This document shows positions 9,330 through 17,670 of a DNA stretch of 37,173 nt, piece after piece (within the stretch, counting starts at the first letter, position 1; every line of letters begins with the position of its first letter). Source of the DNA: Comamonadaceae bacterium (lineage in GTDB: Bacteria; Pseudomonadota; Gammaproteobacteria; Burkholderiales; Burkholderiaceae_C); the NCBI GenBank assembly GCA_947450645.1, contig CANFWH010000021.1, positions 1 to 37,173 on the forward strand, read 5' to 3'. The notes under the pieces were generated by a model. The model ran no database searches. It had not been told where the DNA came from and saw only the letters and a program-made list of their open reading frames with translations. Both the position numbers and the translations under genes were made by a program.

Positions 9330-12300
9330 ATGAACTTTTCTGCGCCATTTATTGCTAGGCCGATTGCTACGACCTTGCTCACGCTGGGTCTGGCGATTGC
9401 GGGCGTGATTGCGTTTTTTCAATTGCCAATTGCGCCGCTACCGCAGGTGGACTTCCCTACGATTTCAGTCTCTGCCAATTTGCCAGGTGCGAGTCCAGAA
9501 ACGATGGCATCCACCGTCGCCACGCCTCTTGAGCGGGCGCTTGGAAGCATCGCAGGCGTGACGCAAATGACGTCGAGTTCATCCCTGTCCAACTCGCGCA
9601 TCACCTTGCAATTTGATTTGAGTCGCAATATCGACGGCGCGGCACGCGATGTGCAAGCTGCTATCAATGCAGCAAGGGCCTTGCTGCCAACGGGCATGCC
9701 CAGTAATCCAACGTATCGCAAAGTCAATCCTGCTGACTCGCCGATTATGATTTTGACGCTCACGTCTGACACGCTGAACCCAGGTCAAATGTACGATTCA
9801 GCCTCAACGATTTTGGCGCAGCGGCTCTCACAAATTGACGGCATTGGGCAGGTCAATATCGGTGGCGGCGCACTACCCGCAGTGCGTGTGGAGCTCGACC
9901 CCAATCGCTTATCCAGCATGGGCGTGGCGTTGAACGCGGTGCAAACCGCCATCGTCAGTGCCAACGGCAATCGACCTAAAGGCATTTTGGAAGCTAACAA
10001 TAAATTGTGGCAAGTCGAGGCCAATGACCAAGCCGCTACAGCAGCGGAATATGCACCTGTGATCGTGGCCTATAAAAACGGCGTGCCGATTAGGCTGCGT
10101 GATGTGGGCACAGTGATTGACTCGGTGCAAGACATTCGCAATTACGGTGCAGCCAAGGGAAAACCGGCGATTTTGTTGCAACTATTTAAACAGCCTGGTG
10201 CGAACATTATTCAGACCGTTGATGATGTGAATAAGCTCTTGCCGCGCCTACGCGCGTCGATTCCGCCTGCCGTTGACCTTGATGTGCTGATGGACCGCAC
10301 GCCCACGATTCGTGCGTCCCTGCGCGAGGTCGAACGGGCGCTGGGCGCAGCCATTGCGCTGGTCATCATGGTGGTGTTTTTATTTTTACGCTCAGGCCGA
10401 GCAGCCTTAATTCCTAGCGTTGCCGTACCCGCTTCGCTAGCAGGTACGTTTGGCGTGATGTACCTGTGCAACTACAGCTTGGATACGCTCTCACTCATGG
10501 CGGTAACGGTTGCCACGGGCTTTGTGGTGGACGATGCTATCGTGGTGCTAGAGAACATCACGCGGCATATGGAGCGCGGCAAAACCGCCTTGCAAGCGTC
10601 GTTAGACGGTGCACGTGAAATTGGTTTTACCGTGGTCTCGATTTCAATTTCACTCATTGCCGTTTTTATTCCGCTGTTGCTGATGGGCGGCATTGTGGGG
10701 CGCTATTTCCGCGAGTTCGCGGTGGTCTTATCCGCCGCCATTTTGGTGTCGATGGTGGTGTCATTGACCACCACACCTATGATGTGCGCGGCACTGCTCA
10801 AGCACCCCGCGCCCGTACGCATAACAAACACATCAGACCCTTGGTGGCGACGCACCCTCGACTGGTGTAATCGTCTCGCAAGCCATATGAATCAAGGCTT
10901 GCAGCAGGGCTATCGTAAGTCGCTGGCGCTTGCACTACGCTGGCAATGGGTGACGCTCTTGGCGCTTATCGCCGTCGTCGCACTCAACGTTTATTTGTAC
11001 CGAACGATTCCCAAAGGCTTTTTCCCGCAGCAAGACACGGGGCGACTTGTTGGCAATATTCAGGCCGATCAAGCTACTTCGTTCCAAGCGATGAAGCAGC
11101 GTCTCAATCGCTTTATCGAAATTGTGAATGCCGACCCTGCGGTTGAAAACTCACTCGGTTTTACGGGCGGCGGGCAACGCAATACAGCCTTTATGTTTGT
11201 GACCTTAAAGCCGATTGGCAAAGGTGAGAACGATAGACATGAGACGGTCGATCAAGTTATTGCGCGGCTGCGCATGAAGACCGCTAAAGAACCAGGTGCA
11301 AATTTGTTTATGGTACCTGTGCAAGATATTCGCGTGGGTGGGCGACAGTCTAATGCGCAGTATCAATACACGCTGTTTGCTGATGATGTGGAAGACCTGC
11401 GCACGTGGGATCCCAAGATCAGGCAAGCCTTGCAACAAATCCCTGAAGTGACTGATGTAAACAGCGACCAGCAAGACAAAGGCTTGCAAACCAGCGTGGT
11501 GATTGACCGTGCAGCCGCAACCCGTATGGGACTGAATGTGAGCACGATTGACAGCACACTCAACAATGCCTTTGGCCAGCGGCAAGTCGGTGTGATTTAC
11601 AACCCGCTCAATCAATACCGCGTGGTGATGGAACTTGCGCCCCAGTATCTTGAGAGTCCCGAGTCGTTGCGCCTCTTAAAGTTCACGTCCAGCAGCGGTA
11701 CTCAAGTTCCGCTCTCCAGTTTTGCGCGTATGGATTTGACTAACACGCCACTGGCGGTCAACCATCAAGGCGGAACGCCTGCCAGCACGATTAGCTTTAA
11801 TTTGCCACTCGGTGTGTCACTCTCGGAAGCAACCGAAGCGGTGAACAAAACGATGCTCAAAATTGGCGTGCCCGTCTCGGTGCGCGGCTCGTTCCAAGGC
11901 ACGGCTCAAGCGTTCGCTTCCTCACTCGACTCCCAGCCTTGGCTCATCTTGGCGGCGCTGGTCACCATCTATTTGGTGCTCGGTATCTTGTACGAAAACC
12001 TAATTCATCCCATTACGATTTTGACGACACTGCCCTCGGCAGGTGTAGGTGCTTTGCTGGCGCTGATGATGTTTAAAACCGAGTTTTCCATCATCGCCTT
12101 GATTGGCGTTATCTTGCTCATTGGCATCGTCAAAAAGAATGCGATTTTGATGATTGACTTTGCGATTACCGCGCAACGAGCCAACCCCAAGATGACCGCA
12201 GCGACCGCAATCTACAAGGCTTGCCACTTGCGCGTGCGGCCGATTGTGATGACGACGATTGCGGCGATCTTTGGCGCGATACCACTTGCCATTGGCACGG

Positions 12301-12431
12301 GTGACGGCGCCGAGTTGCGCCAGCCGCTTGGCATTGCGGTGGTGGGAGGATTGATTTTGAGCCAGCTGCTCACGCTTTACACCACGCCTGTGGTCTATGT
12401 TTTGATGGATAAATTACGGACTAAAAAATGA
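9330..12431 (+). CDS. MdtC-like RND multidrug efflux pump (HAE1 type)
   Basis: This 1033-residue partner pump of the preceding gene begins [17 protein letters not shown]. Its fourth helix has [14 protein letters not shown] with D401-D402, and its tenth-helix region has [14 protein letters not shown], so the proton pathway looks complete. The porter domain contains VNPADSPIM and, in the second half, [16 protein letters not shown], as in MdtC/MuxC relatives. It starts 3 bases after the MdtB-like stop and overlaps the downstream outer-membrane gene by ATGA. Substrates cannot be assigned; MdtABC in enterobacteria exports bile salts and novobiocin, but that is family knowledge and not seen here. 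Confidence 0.9.
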   Translation: MNFSAPFIARPIATTLLTLGLAIAGVIAFFQLPIAPLPQVDFPTISVSANLPGASPETMASTVATPLERALGSIAGVTQMTSSSSLSNSRITLQFDLSRNIDGAARDVQAAINAARALLPTGMPSNPTYRKVNPADSPIMILTLTSDTLNPGQMYDSASTILAQRLSQIDGIGQVNIGGGALPAVRVELDPNRLSSMGVALNAVQTAIVSANGNRPKGILEANNKLWQVEANDQAATAAEYAPVIVAYKNGVPIRLRDVGTVIDSVQDIRNYGAAKGKPAILLQLFKQPGANIIQTVDDVNKLLPRLRASIPPAVDLDVLMDRTPTIRASLREVERALGAAIALVIMVVFLFLRSGRAALIPSVAVPASLAGTFGVMYLCNYSLDTLSLMAVTVATGFVVDDAIVVLENITRHMERGKTALQASLDGAREIGFTVVSISISLIAVFIPLLLMGGIVGRYFREFAVVLSAAILVSMVVSLTTTPMMCAALLKHPAPVRITNTSDPWWRRTLDWCNRLASHMNQGLQQGYRKSLALALRWQWVTLLALIAVVALNVYLYRTIPKGFFPQQDTGRLVGNIQADQATSFQAMKQRLNRFIEIVNADPAVENSLGFTGGGQRNTAFMFVTLKPIGKGENDRHETVDQVIARLRMKTAKEPGANLFMVPVQDIRVGGRQSNAQYQYTLFADDVEDLRTWDPKIRQALQQIPEVTDVNSDQQDKGLQTSVVIDRAAATRMGLNVSTIDSTLNNAFGQRQVGVIYNPLNQYRVVMELAPQYLESPESLRLLKFTSSSGTQVPLSSFARMDLTNTPLAVNHQGGTPASTISFNLPLGVSLSEATEAVNKTMLKIGVPVSVRGSFQGTAQAFASSLDSQPWLILAALVTIYLVLGILYENLIHPITILTTLPSAGVGALLALMMFKTEFSIIALIGVILLIGIVKKNAILMIDFAITAQRANPKMTAATAIYKACHLRVRPIVMTTIAAIFGAIPLAIGTGDGAELRQPLGIAVVGGLILSQLLTLYTTPVVYVLMDKLRTKK

Positions 12432-13897
12432 CAAATCCCACACTTTATCGAATGATGTTGCGTACAGGCATTGTCCTCTACCCCTTATGGTTATTGGGCT
12501 GTAGCAGCATTCCCAAATACGATGTACCTAAAGTTGAAACTGCAAATACGTTTAAAGAAGGCGCCGCTTTTGATGCGGAGCAAGCAGAGGCAGCTAAGCT
12601 TTTCAAGCCAGCCAAAGGAGTCGTGCAAACAACACCAGATGCTTGGTGGGAACTCTTTAACGATCCCGTTTTAAACAACTTGCAGCTGCGTGCCAACGTG
12701 GGCAACCCCAATTTGGCCGTCTCTGCTGCTAATGTGAAATTGGCGATGGCAGCTGCGGGGACGGCCAGCGCCGCGCTCTTTCCCACTGTTAACGTAGGTG
12801 GCGGACTTAACCGAGCCAATGTGGTAACGGCGGGTGCACCCATTGGGACGACGTATTCGGCGACCGGGAGCTTTTCAAGTTGGGAGTTGGACGTGTGGGA
12901 CCGACTTGGCGCAGCGGCGAAGTCTGCCAAATTAAAAGAAGTGGCCAGTGTTGCCACGCTCGCATCCGCACGCTTGTCTTTGCAAGCCAGTGTGGCTCAA
13001 ACGTATTTTTCACTGCGTTCCGCCGAGGCCTTGCAAGCGGTGCAAGCCAAGACAATTACTGCGTATACCAAGTCGCTAGAGTTGACACAAAATCGCTTTG
13101 TAGGTGGCATTGCCAGCAGCGCTGATGTCGCGCAAGCCCAGAGCCAGCTTGCCTCCGCCAAAGCGCAGGCTGAGAGCTCGGGCATTAACCGTGCTCAGCT
13201 GGAACATGCACTGGCGGCCTTGCTGGGTGAGTCGCCCAGTGGTTTTAGTTTGCCAGCAACCGCTGCGCTGCCAGCCGTGCCTGTGGTGGCACTGCAAGTG
13301 CCCTCCAATTTGCTAGAGCGCCGCCCCGACATTGCTGCGGCGGAGCGTACCGTGGCAGCCGCGAACGCTTCCATTGGCGCTGCTGATGCGGCGTTCTTTC
13401 CAGCGCTGACGCTGTCCGCCAACACAGGTTATCGCAGCGGGGTTTTAGGGGGATTGATTGCACTGCCCAATCGTATTTGGTCAGTCGGCCCTAACCTGAC
13501 GTATGCGCTCTTTGATGGTGGTGCACGCAAAGCAGCAAGCGCCTCTGCACGTGCAACCTACGAGCAAGCGGTAGCAACCTATAAGCAAACCGTGATTGTC
13601 GCGCTGCAAGAAGTGGAAGACAACTTGGTGGCGGCTGCAGGCCTTGCCCGAGAAGAGGGTTACCAGCAAGCGGCGCTGGATGCTGCACGCAAATCGCTGG
13701 ATGTGACGAACAATCAATATAAAGCTGGTGTGGTCAGTTATTTGAATGTGGTGACAGCGCAGTCCACTGAGCTTTCTGCACAAAGCAATTTGCTCACAAC
13801 GCAAAGCGCCCGTCTTACGGCGCTTTCCATCTTGTTGAAAAATTTGGCGGGACGCTGGGATGCTGAGATTAAACCTGCGCAGCCAGCCGCACGATAA
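12428..13897 (+). CDS. NodT/OprM-family outer-membrane efflux lipoprotein (second copy)
   Basis: This 489-residue outer-membrane channel ends the mdtABC-like operon. The signal peptide finishes at a lipobox LLGC, giving an acylated Cys25. Two OEP repeats follow, the second with [20 protein letters not shown]. It overlaps the pump stop by ATGA, so it is probably the dedicated channel of the two-pump complex. Its last 29 bases overlap the 3' end of the convergent histidine-kinase gene. It is the same length as the NodT-type gene at 3318 but clearly diverged from it, which suggests separate recruitment rather than recent duplication. Confidence 0.9.
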   Translation: MTNPTLYRMMLRTGIVLYPLWLLGCSSIPKYDVPKVETANTFKEGAAFDAEQAEAAKLFKPAKGVVQTTPDAWWELFNDPVLNNLQLRANVGNPNLAVSAANVKLAMAAAGTASAALFPTVNVGGGLNRANVVTAGAPIGTTYSATGSFSSWELDVWDRLGAAAKSAKLKEVASVATLASARLSLQASVAQTYFSLRSAEALQAVQAKTITAYTKSLELTQNRFVGGIASSADVAQAQSQLASAKAQAESSGINRAQLEHALAALLGESPSGFSLPATAALPAVPVVALQVPSNLLERRPDIAAAERTVAAANASIGAADAAFFPALTLSANTGYRSGVLGGLIALPNRIWSVGPNLTYALFDGGARKAASASARATYEQAVATYKQTVIVALQEVEDNLVAAAGLAREEGYQQAALDAARKSLDVTNNQYKAGVVSYLNVVTAQSTELSAQSNLLTTQSARLTALSILLKNLAGRWDAEIKPAQPAAR

Positions 13898-15125
13898 AGC
13901 AGCCACCCACGCCCTGCATAGACACGCATTTAGCCTCGCCTTTGTGACGTAGGGCAATGCTCTTCACGAGCGCTAAGCCAAGCCCCACGCCGCCATCGCG
14001 CTCACTGGCATTTCTGGCGCGATAAAACGGTTCAAAAATTTTCTCAGCTTCACCGTTTGGAACCCCCGCGCCATGATCGCGAATCGTGATCACCAATTGA
14101 TTGCCTGCTGAAGTCAAGGCAAGCGAAACTGTGCCGCGTTCGCTATGGTTATGTCGCTGAGCATTCTCTAAAAGGTTACGCAGTAAACGACGAATGAGCT
14201 TGGGATAACCGATCATTTCAAACGTCCCCAGCGCACCGTCGTCCACCATCAACTCCGCATTGACACGGGCGCATTCTTCGGCTGCCAATCCCATCAAATC
14301 AAATGACTCAGTTGTCCCCATACTGGCATCAGGCGAGTCCAGTCGGCTGGCGAGCAATATCTCTTCAATGAGATCGTCTAGCTCTTTAATGTTGCGGTTA
14401 ATCTCTTGGCTTGTTGCCTCGGAAGCCTTATCTGGCGTGGCTTGCAAGAGAGCGATCGCCATGCGAATGCGAGCCAGAGGCGAGCGTAGCTCGTGCGACG
14501 CATTGGCAAGTAAAGACTTATGCGCCGAGACCAAGGTCTCGACCTGCGCTGCCGCATGATTGAATTTTTGCGCCAGAAAAGCGATTTCATCGCTACCTTC
14601 TACGGGCACGCGTACAGACAAACGACCCTCGCCCCACTGCTCGACGCCATGCTGCAATGTTTCGACGCGTTTGGTTAATCGCCTCACAATGGGATATGCG
14701 CCAAGCCCTACGGCCAGAGCCATTAATCCGAGCATGCCAAATACGCCCCAGGGCGAAAAATACCAAGGTGGCTCAGGCCTTAATGGACGTGGTGGCCTTG
14801 GCGGTAATGCAATGTCGAATTGCTGACCACTATCCATGCGAACCGAAAATCCACGCGTACGAGGCGGTATATCAGTTGGGCCGCTGGCGACGTCCACAGG
14901 TTCTCTGTAGCGCACCGCGTGTCCAACGATTCGTCCTAATTGATCGCGGATTTCAAGCTCACGTTGATCGCCGCGCGAGCCATCGCGCCAGCTTGATTCG
15001 AGATTTTGAGTACGAAATTGCTCCTGTAGATGTTCGGTGTGTCGCTGCACAAACATGCCCACAATCAAGGTGAAGGCTGCAATCGTTGCGACCACAGCTA
15101 ACCAAATTCTCGCGTAGAGTTTCAT
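13869..15125 (-). CDS. CpxA/BaeS-like sensor histidine kinase
   Basis: This 418-residue membrane kinase is the sensor of a two-component system. It has a first membrane helix at about 6-26, a periplasmic sensor of roughly 100 residues ending in a proline-rich stretch (about 108-120), a second helix at about 124-146, a HAMP domain, and a dimerisation helix with phosphoacceptor H211 in NASHELRSPLARIR. The ATPase domain shows the N box around N321 (NLLENAQRH), the G1 box DHGAGV (350-355) and the G2 box GVGLGLALV (379-387). It starts 11 bases after the response-regulator stop, in an operon led by a Spy/CpxP-like gene, which suggests envelope-stress sensing. Its 3' end overlaps the convergent NodT-type gene by 29 bases. 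Confidence 0.9.
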   Translation of the reverse strand: MKLYARIWLAVVATIAAFTLIVGMFVQRHTEHLQEQFRTQNLESSWRDGSRGDQRELEIRDQLGRIVGHAVRYREPVDVASGPTDIPPRTRGFSVRMDSGQQFDIALPPRPPRPLRPEPPWYFSPWGVFGMLGLMALAVGLGAYPIVRRLTKRVETLQHGVEQWGEGRLSVRVPVEGSDEIAFLAQKFNHAAAQVETLVSAHKSLLANASHELRSPLARIRMAIALLQATPDKASEATSQEINRNIKELDDLIEEILLASRLDSPDASMGTTESFDLMGLAAEECARVNAELMVDDGALGTFEMIGYPKLIRRLLRNLLENAQRHNHSERGTVSLALTSAGNQLVITIRDHGAGVPNGEAEKIFEPFYRARNASERDGGVGLGLALVKSIALRHKGEAKCVSMQGVGGCFIVRLAAQV

Positions 15126-15136
15126 AGGCCTAAAAC

Positions 15137-15883
15137 TTAATTTTGCTGCTTGGCAAAGACATAACCTACGCCGCGCACGGTCAAAATGCGCTGCGGATTT
15201 TTAGCATCCACCTCAATCGCTTGGCGAATGCGTCCCATGTGCACATCGATACTGCGATCAAAAGCCTCAAGTTCACGACCACGCACAGCTTCCATAATTT
15301 GATCGCGTGAAAGCACGCGTCCCGCTCGCTCGGCCATGGCCAAAAGCAAATCAAATTGATACGCCGTTAAATCGCACAAAGCTCCAGCCAGTTTGGCTTG
15401 GCGAGTTTCTGGGTTGATTTCCAAACTACCAAATTGAAGCGCTGGCTTGAGCGTCGAAGCCGATGCACTGAGGGCATGTTCACCACGCCTGCGCATGATC
15501 GCCCTGATACGCGCCAAGAGTTCACGCGGCTCAAAGGGCTTGGGCAAATAGTCGTCTGCGCCCATCTCAAGTCCAATGATGCGATCCATAGGATCGCCCT
15601 TGGCAGTCAGCATCAAGATCGGCGTTCGTTTGGCATCGCCATTTAAAGCGCGGATACGGCGACACACCTGTAGGCCATCCATGTCGGGCAGCATTAAATC
15701 TAAAACAACTAAATCAACACTGCTGGAAGCCTTATCCCGCATGGCCTGCGAGCCATCAAGTAGCGCCAACCCTTCCGTCGCTGTGGCTGCATGGGAGACG
15801 CTATAACTTGATTGCCGCAGAAATTCACCCACCATGCGGGCAAGCCTTTCGTCGTCATCAATCAGAAGAATATGCTCAGTCAT
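15137..15883 (-). CDS. OmpR-family response regulator (CpxR/BaeR-like)
   Basis: This 248-residue DNA-binding regulator is the partner of the adjacent kinase. The receiver domain has the acidic pocket IDDDE (8-12), phosphoacceptor D62 in VVLDLMLPD, T93 and K115. The winged-helix domain contains a GRELEAFDRSIDVHMGRIR stretch that resembles the CpxR/RstA recognition region. The ATG at 15883 is chosen because the receiver domain starts directly there (MTEHILLIDDD) and it overlaps the upstream stop as ATGACTGA. An in-frame ATG at 15913 with GGAG upstream would add ten residues and cannot be excluded. GTAAA-N5-GTAAA repeats near two local envelope genes suggest its binding site. Confidence 0.92.
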   Translation of the reverse strand: MTEHILLIDDDERLARMVGEFLRQSSYSVSHAATATEGLALLDGSQAMRDKASSSVDLVVLDLMLPDMDGLQVCRRIRALNGDAKRTPILMLTAKGDPMDRIIGLEMGADDYLPKPFEPRELLARIRAIMRRRGEHALSASASTLKPALQFGSLEINPETRQAKLAGALCDLTAYQFDLLLAMAERAGRVLSRDQIMEAVRGRELEAFDRSIDVHMGRIRQAIEVDAKNPQRILTVRGVGYVFAKQQN

Positions 15884-16295
15884 GTTTTTCGGTGTGATTA
15901 TCTTTTTGACCATTTAAACGGTGCTCCATCCATTGCTGACGAGACGCTATCTTAGCTTCCCACTGGGTGCGCTGTTCAGGAGTTAAAACATTTTTGGAGT
16001 CGGCCTTTGCTTGCTCCATGCGTTTGCTAATTTGCTCGTGTAGCGGTTTGATGTCGGCTTGCGCCGCTTTGGCAATGGCGAGTAATTTTGCTTTTTGCTC
16101 AGGTGTAGCGCTGACGGCTTTGGCCATGTGGTCAACGTGCCGTTCGAGCATCTTGTCCATGCGTGCAGCATCCATAGGCATAGCGCCGACGGGTTGGGCA
16201 TTGGTTGAATTAACGACCAGCAAGGCCGATCCACTGATAGCCAGTGCTGTGGCGACGAAGCGGAGATAATTTTTTAATGAAGATTGGTTGCTCAT
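15876..16295 (-). CDS. Spy/CpxP-like periplasmic protein with LTxxQ motif
   Basis: This 139-residue exported protein has a signal peptide ending near residue 33 (STNAQ). The mature part is all-helical by composition and holds two related segments, ATPEQKAKLLAIA and LTPEQRTQWEAKI, the second matching the LTxxQ repeat of Spy and CpxP. Those family members are periplasmic chaperones, and CpxP also inhibits the CpxA sensor. It leads an operon with a response regulator and kinase, overlapping the regulator start by 8 bases, so feedback on the adjacent kinase is a reasonable inference. A strong ribosome site AAGGAG sits 6 bases before the ATG. A CpxR-type repeat lies about 72 bases upstream. Confidence 0.85.
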   Translation of the reverse strand: MSNQSSLKNYLRFVATALAISGSALLVVNSTNAQPVGAMPMDAARMDKMLERHVDHMAKAVSATPEQKAKLLAIAKAAQADIKPLHEQISKRMEQAKADSKNVLTPEQRTQWEAKIASRQQWMEHRLNGQKDNHTEKHD

Positions 16296-16299
16296 GATG

Positions 16300-16305
16300 A
16301 ACTCC
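16300..16305 (-). promoter_or_regulatory. Shine-Dalgarno site of the Spy/CpxP-like gene
   Basis: On the minus strand the sequence reads CTTAAGGAGTTCATC before the ATG. AAGGAG lies 6 bases before the start codon, supporting 16295 as the true start. Confidence 0.7.
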
Positions 16306-16337
16306 TTAAGCTGGCTAATGGGAGCTCGAGTTTGAGA

Positions 16338-16343
16338 TTTATA
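16338..16343 (-). promoter_or_regulatory. Candidate -10 element (TATAAA) of the Spy/CpxP-like operon
   Basis: On the minus strand, TATAAA occurs 23 bases downstream of the GTAAA-N5-GTAAA repeat. No good TTGACA-like -35 is present at the correct spacing. This fits a promoter where a bound OmpR-family activator replaces the -35 contact; the repeat would then lie at about -36 to -50 from a start near 16331. Confidence 0.4.
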
Positions 16344-16366
16344 TGTGTATGCATCATGAACTAGCC

Positions 16367-16381
16367 GTAAAGATAGGTAAA
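16367..16381 (+). promoter_or_regulatory. CpxR-type box GTAAA-N5-GTAAA in the divergent promoter region
   Basis: The plus strand reads GTAAAGATAGGTAAA, a perfect direct repeat of GTAAA with a 5-base spacer. This is the consensus form of the enterobacterial CpxR box. It lies about 72 bases upstream of the Spy/CpxP-like start and 108 bases upstream of the lipoprotein adaptor start at 16489, so it could act on both. Binding by the local regulator is inferred from the adjacency and from a second identical-form repeat at 20745-20759. Confidence 0.6.
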
Positions 16382-16402
16382 AGCCCCGCTTGGAGACTTA
16401 TC

Positions 16403-16438
16403 TAGGGTTTTCACTAGTTATAGTTCTGTGAAAATCTA
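16403..16438. promoter_or_regulatory. Inverted repeat TAGGGTTTTCAC / GTGAAAATCTA upstream of the RND adaptor
   Basis: The arms at 16403-16414 and 16428-16438 are reverse complements except for one extra or changed base and are separated by 13 bases. The spacer contains TATAGT (16419-16424), which could be a -10 element for the rightward adaptor-pump operon. An operator for a dimeric repressor or second regulator is possible, but no regulator gene of that kind is visible nearby. There is no U-run, so it is not a terminator. Confidence 0.4.
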
Positions 16439-16488
16439 AATTGTTTGGTATTCCTTCCATTGAGTTCTTTTTCGTAATTGTTTCCAAT

Positions 16489-17667
16489 ATGACCACCCGT
16501 AACCGCTTGTTCTCTACTTCCTTTGCTTTATCTATTTGTTTTTCTACTGCTTTATTAGTTGCTTGCTCTGGCAAAAGTGATGCTTCTGTTGCTGCACAAA
16601 GTCCGCCGCCTGCCGCGCAAGCCCCAGCGGGTGCGGCCTCCAGTTCCTCATCGGGTGCGCCGCCGGTCAGTGTCACCACCGCTAAAGCAGTGCAACGTGA
16701 TTTAGGTGTCACGATTAAAGCGACGGGGACGGTGACGCCACTGTCCAGTGTCGATGTGAAACCGCAAACCACTAGTGTGGTGACCAATGTAAATTTCAAA
16801 GAAGGTCAATTTGTTAAAACAGGTGACTTACTGTTCACTTTGGATTCGCGTACAGACGAGGCCAATCTGGCCAAGGCCAAGGCGCAGATTGCCAAAGACG
16901 AAGCGGGACTAGCGGATGCTAAGCGCCAATTGGTGCGCAATCAAGAGCTTGTGGTCAAGGCCTTTATTTCTCAAGGCGCAGTAGACACTAGCCAGTCTAA
17001 TGTTGATGGGTTAGTGGCCACGGTTGCTTCGGATAAAGCTGCCGTAGATGCTGCATCAACGGCACTCTCCTATAACAAAATTACAGCCGCCCAAGCAGGC
17101 CGCGTTGGTGTGATTAATGTCTTCCCAGGTAGTGCAGTACAAGCTAATCAAACCACAATGGTGACGATCACCCAGCTTGATCCGATTGCGGTCGCCTTTA
17201 ACTTGCCACAAGGCAACTTAAACGCTGCTCTGGAAGCGCTAAAAGGTGCTGGCACTTTGGCTACTGCTCAGCTCCCAGATAACGGGGGCGTTTTTAAAGG
17301 TGCGCTGCGCTTTATCGACAACGTGGTCGATCCATCCTCTGGCACAGTCAAAATGAAAGCCGTCTTTCCGAATAAAGATAGCAAGCTGTGGCCTGGTGGT
17401 TATGCCGATGTCACACTGACTTCTCGCACCATTAAAGATGCCATCATTGTGCCGCAGGCTGCAGTCATTCAAAACGCACGTGGCACGATTGTGTATGTAG
17501 TCAAAGACGGCAAAGCGGTGCTGCGTCCCGTCAAAGTTTTGTTTTCTCAAGGTGAAGAAGCCGCAGTGAGTGGCGTGCAAGTGGATGAAGTTGTCGTTGT
17601 CGATGGTCGTCAAAACTTACGTCCCAATTCGCCTGTCGTTGAGCGTGCAAAATCTACTGGAAAATAA
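16489..17667 (+). CDS. RND efflux periplasmic adaptor lipoprotein
   Basis: This 392-residue HlyD-family adaptor differs from the one at 4840 in being a lipoprotein: the lipobox LVAC gives an acylated Cys26. A Ser/Ala/Pro-rich linker (about 30-60) then leads to the lipoyl, hairpin and beta-barrel domains, including VKTGDLLFTLDSRTDEANLAKA. The ATG at 16489 is preferred over a TTG at 16441 because it places a normal signal peptide at the N terminus. The pump gene follows after 3 bases. No outer-membrane gene accompanies this pair, so it probably uses one of the two NodT-type channels nearby. It is divergent from the Spy/CpxP-like operon and shares its regulatory region. Confidence 0.9.
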   Translation: MTTRNRLFSTSFALSICFSTALLVACSGKSDASVAAQSPPPAAQAPAGAASSSSSGAPPVSVTTAKAVQRDLGVTIKATGTVTPLSSVDVKPQTTSVVTNVNFKEGQFVKTGDLLFTLDSRTDEANLAKAKAQIAKDEAGLADAKRQLVRNQELVVKAFISQGAVDTSQSNVDGLVATVASDKAAVDAASTALSYNKITAAQAGRVGVINVFPGSAVQANQTTMVTITQLDPIAVAFNLPQGNLNAALEALKGAGTLATAQLPDNGGVFKGALRFIDNVVDPSSGTVKMKAVFPNKDSKLWPGGYADVTLTSRTIKDAIIVPQAAVIQNARGTIVYVVKDGKAVLRPVKVLFSQGEEAAVSGVQVDEVVVVDGRQNLRPNSPVVERAKSTGK

Positions 17668-17670
17668 ATC

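Noticed and set aside
16441-16488. TTG start extending the lipoprotein adaptor by 16 residues
   Set aside because: The extension puts hydrophobic residues before a complete lipoprotein signal peptide that begins at the ATG at 16489.
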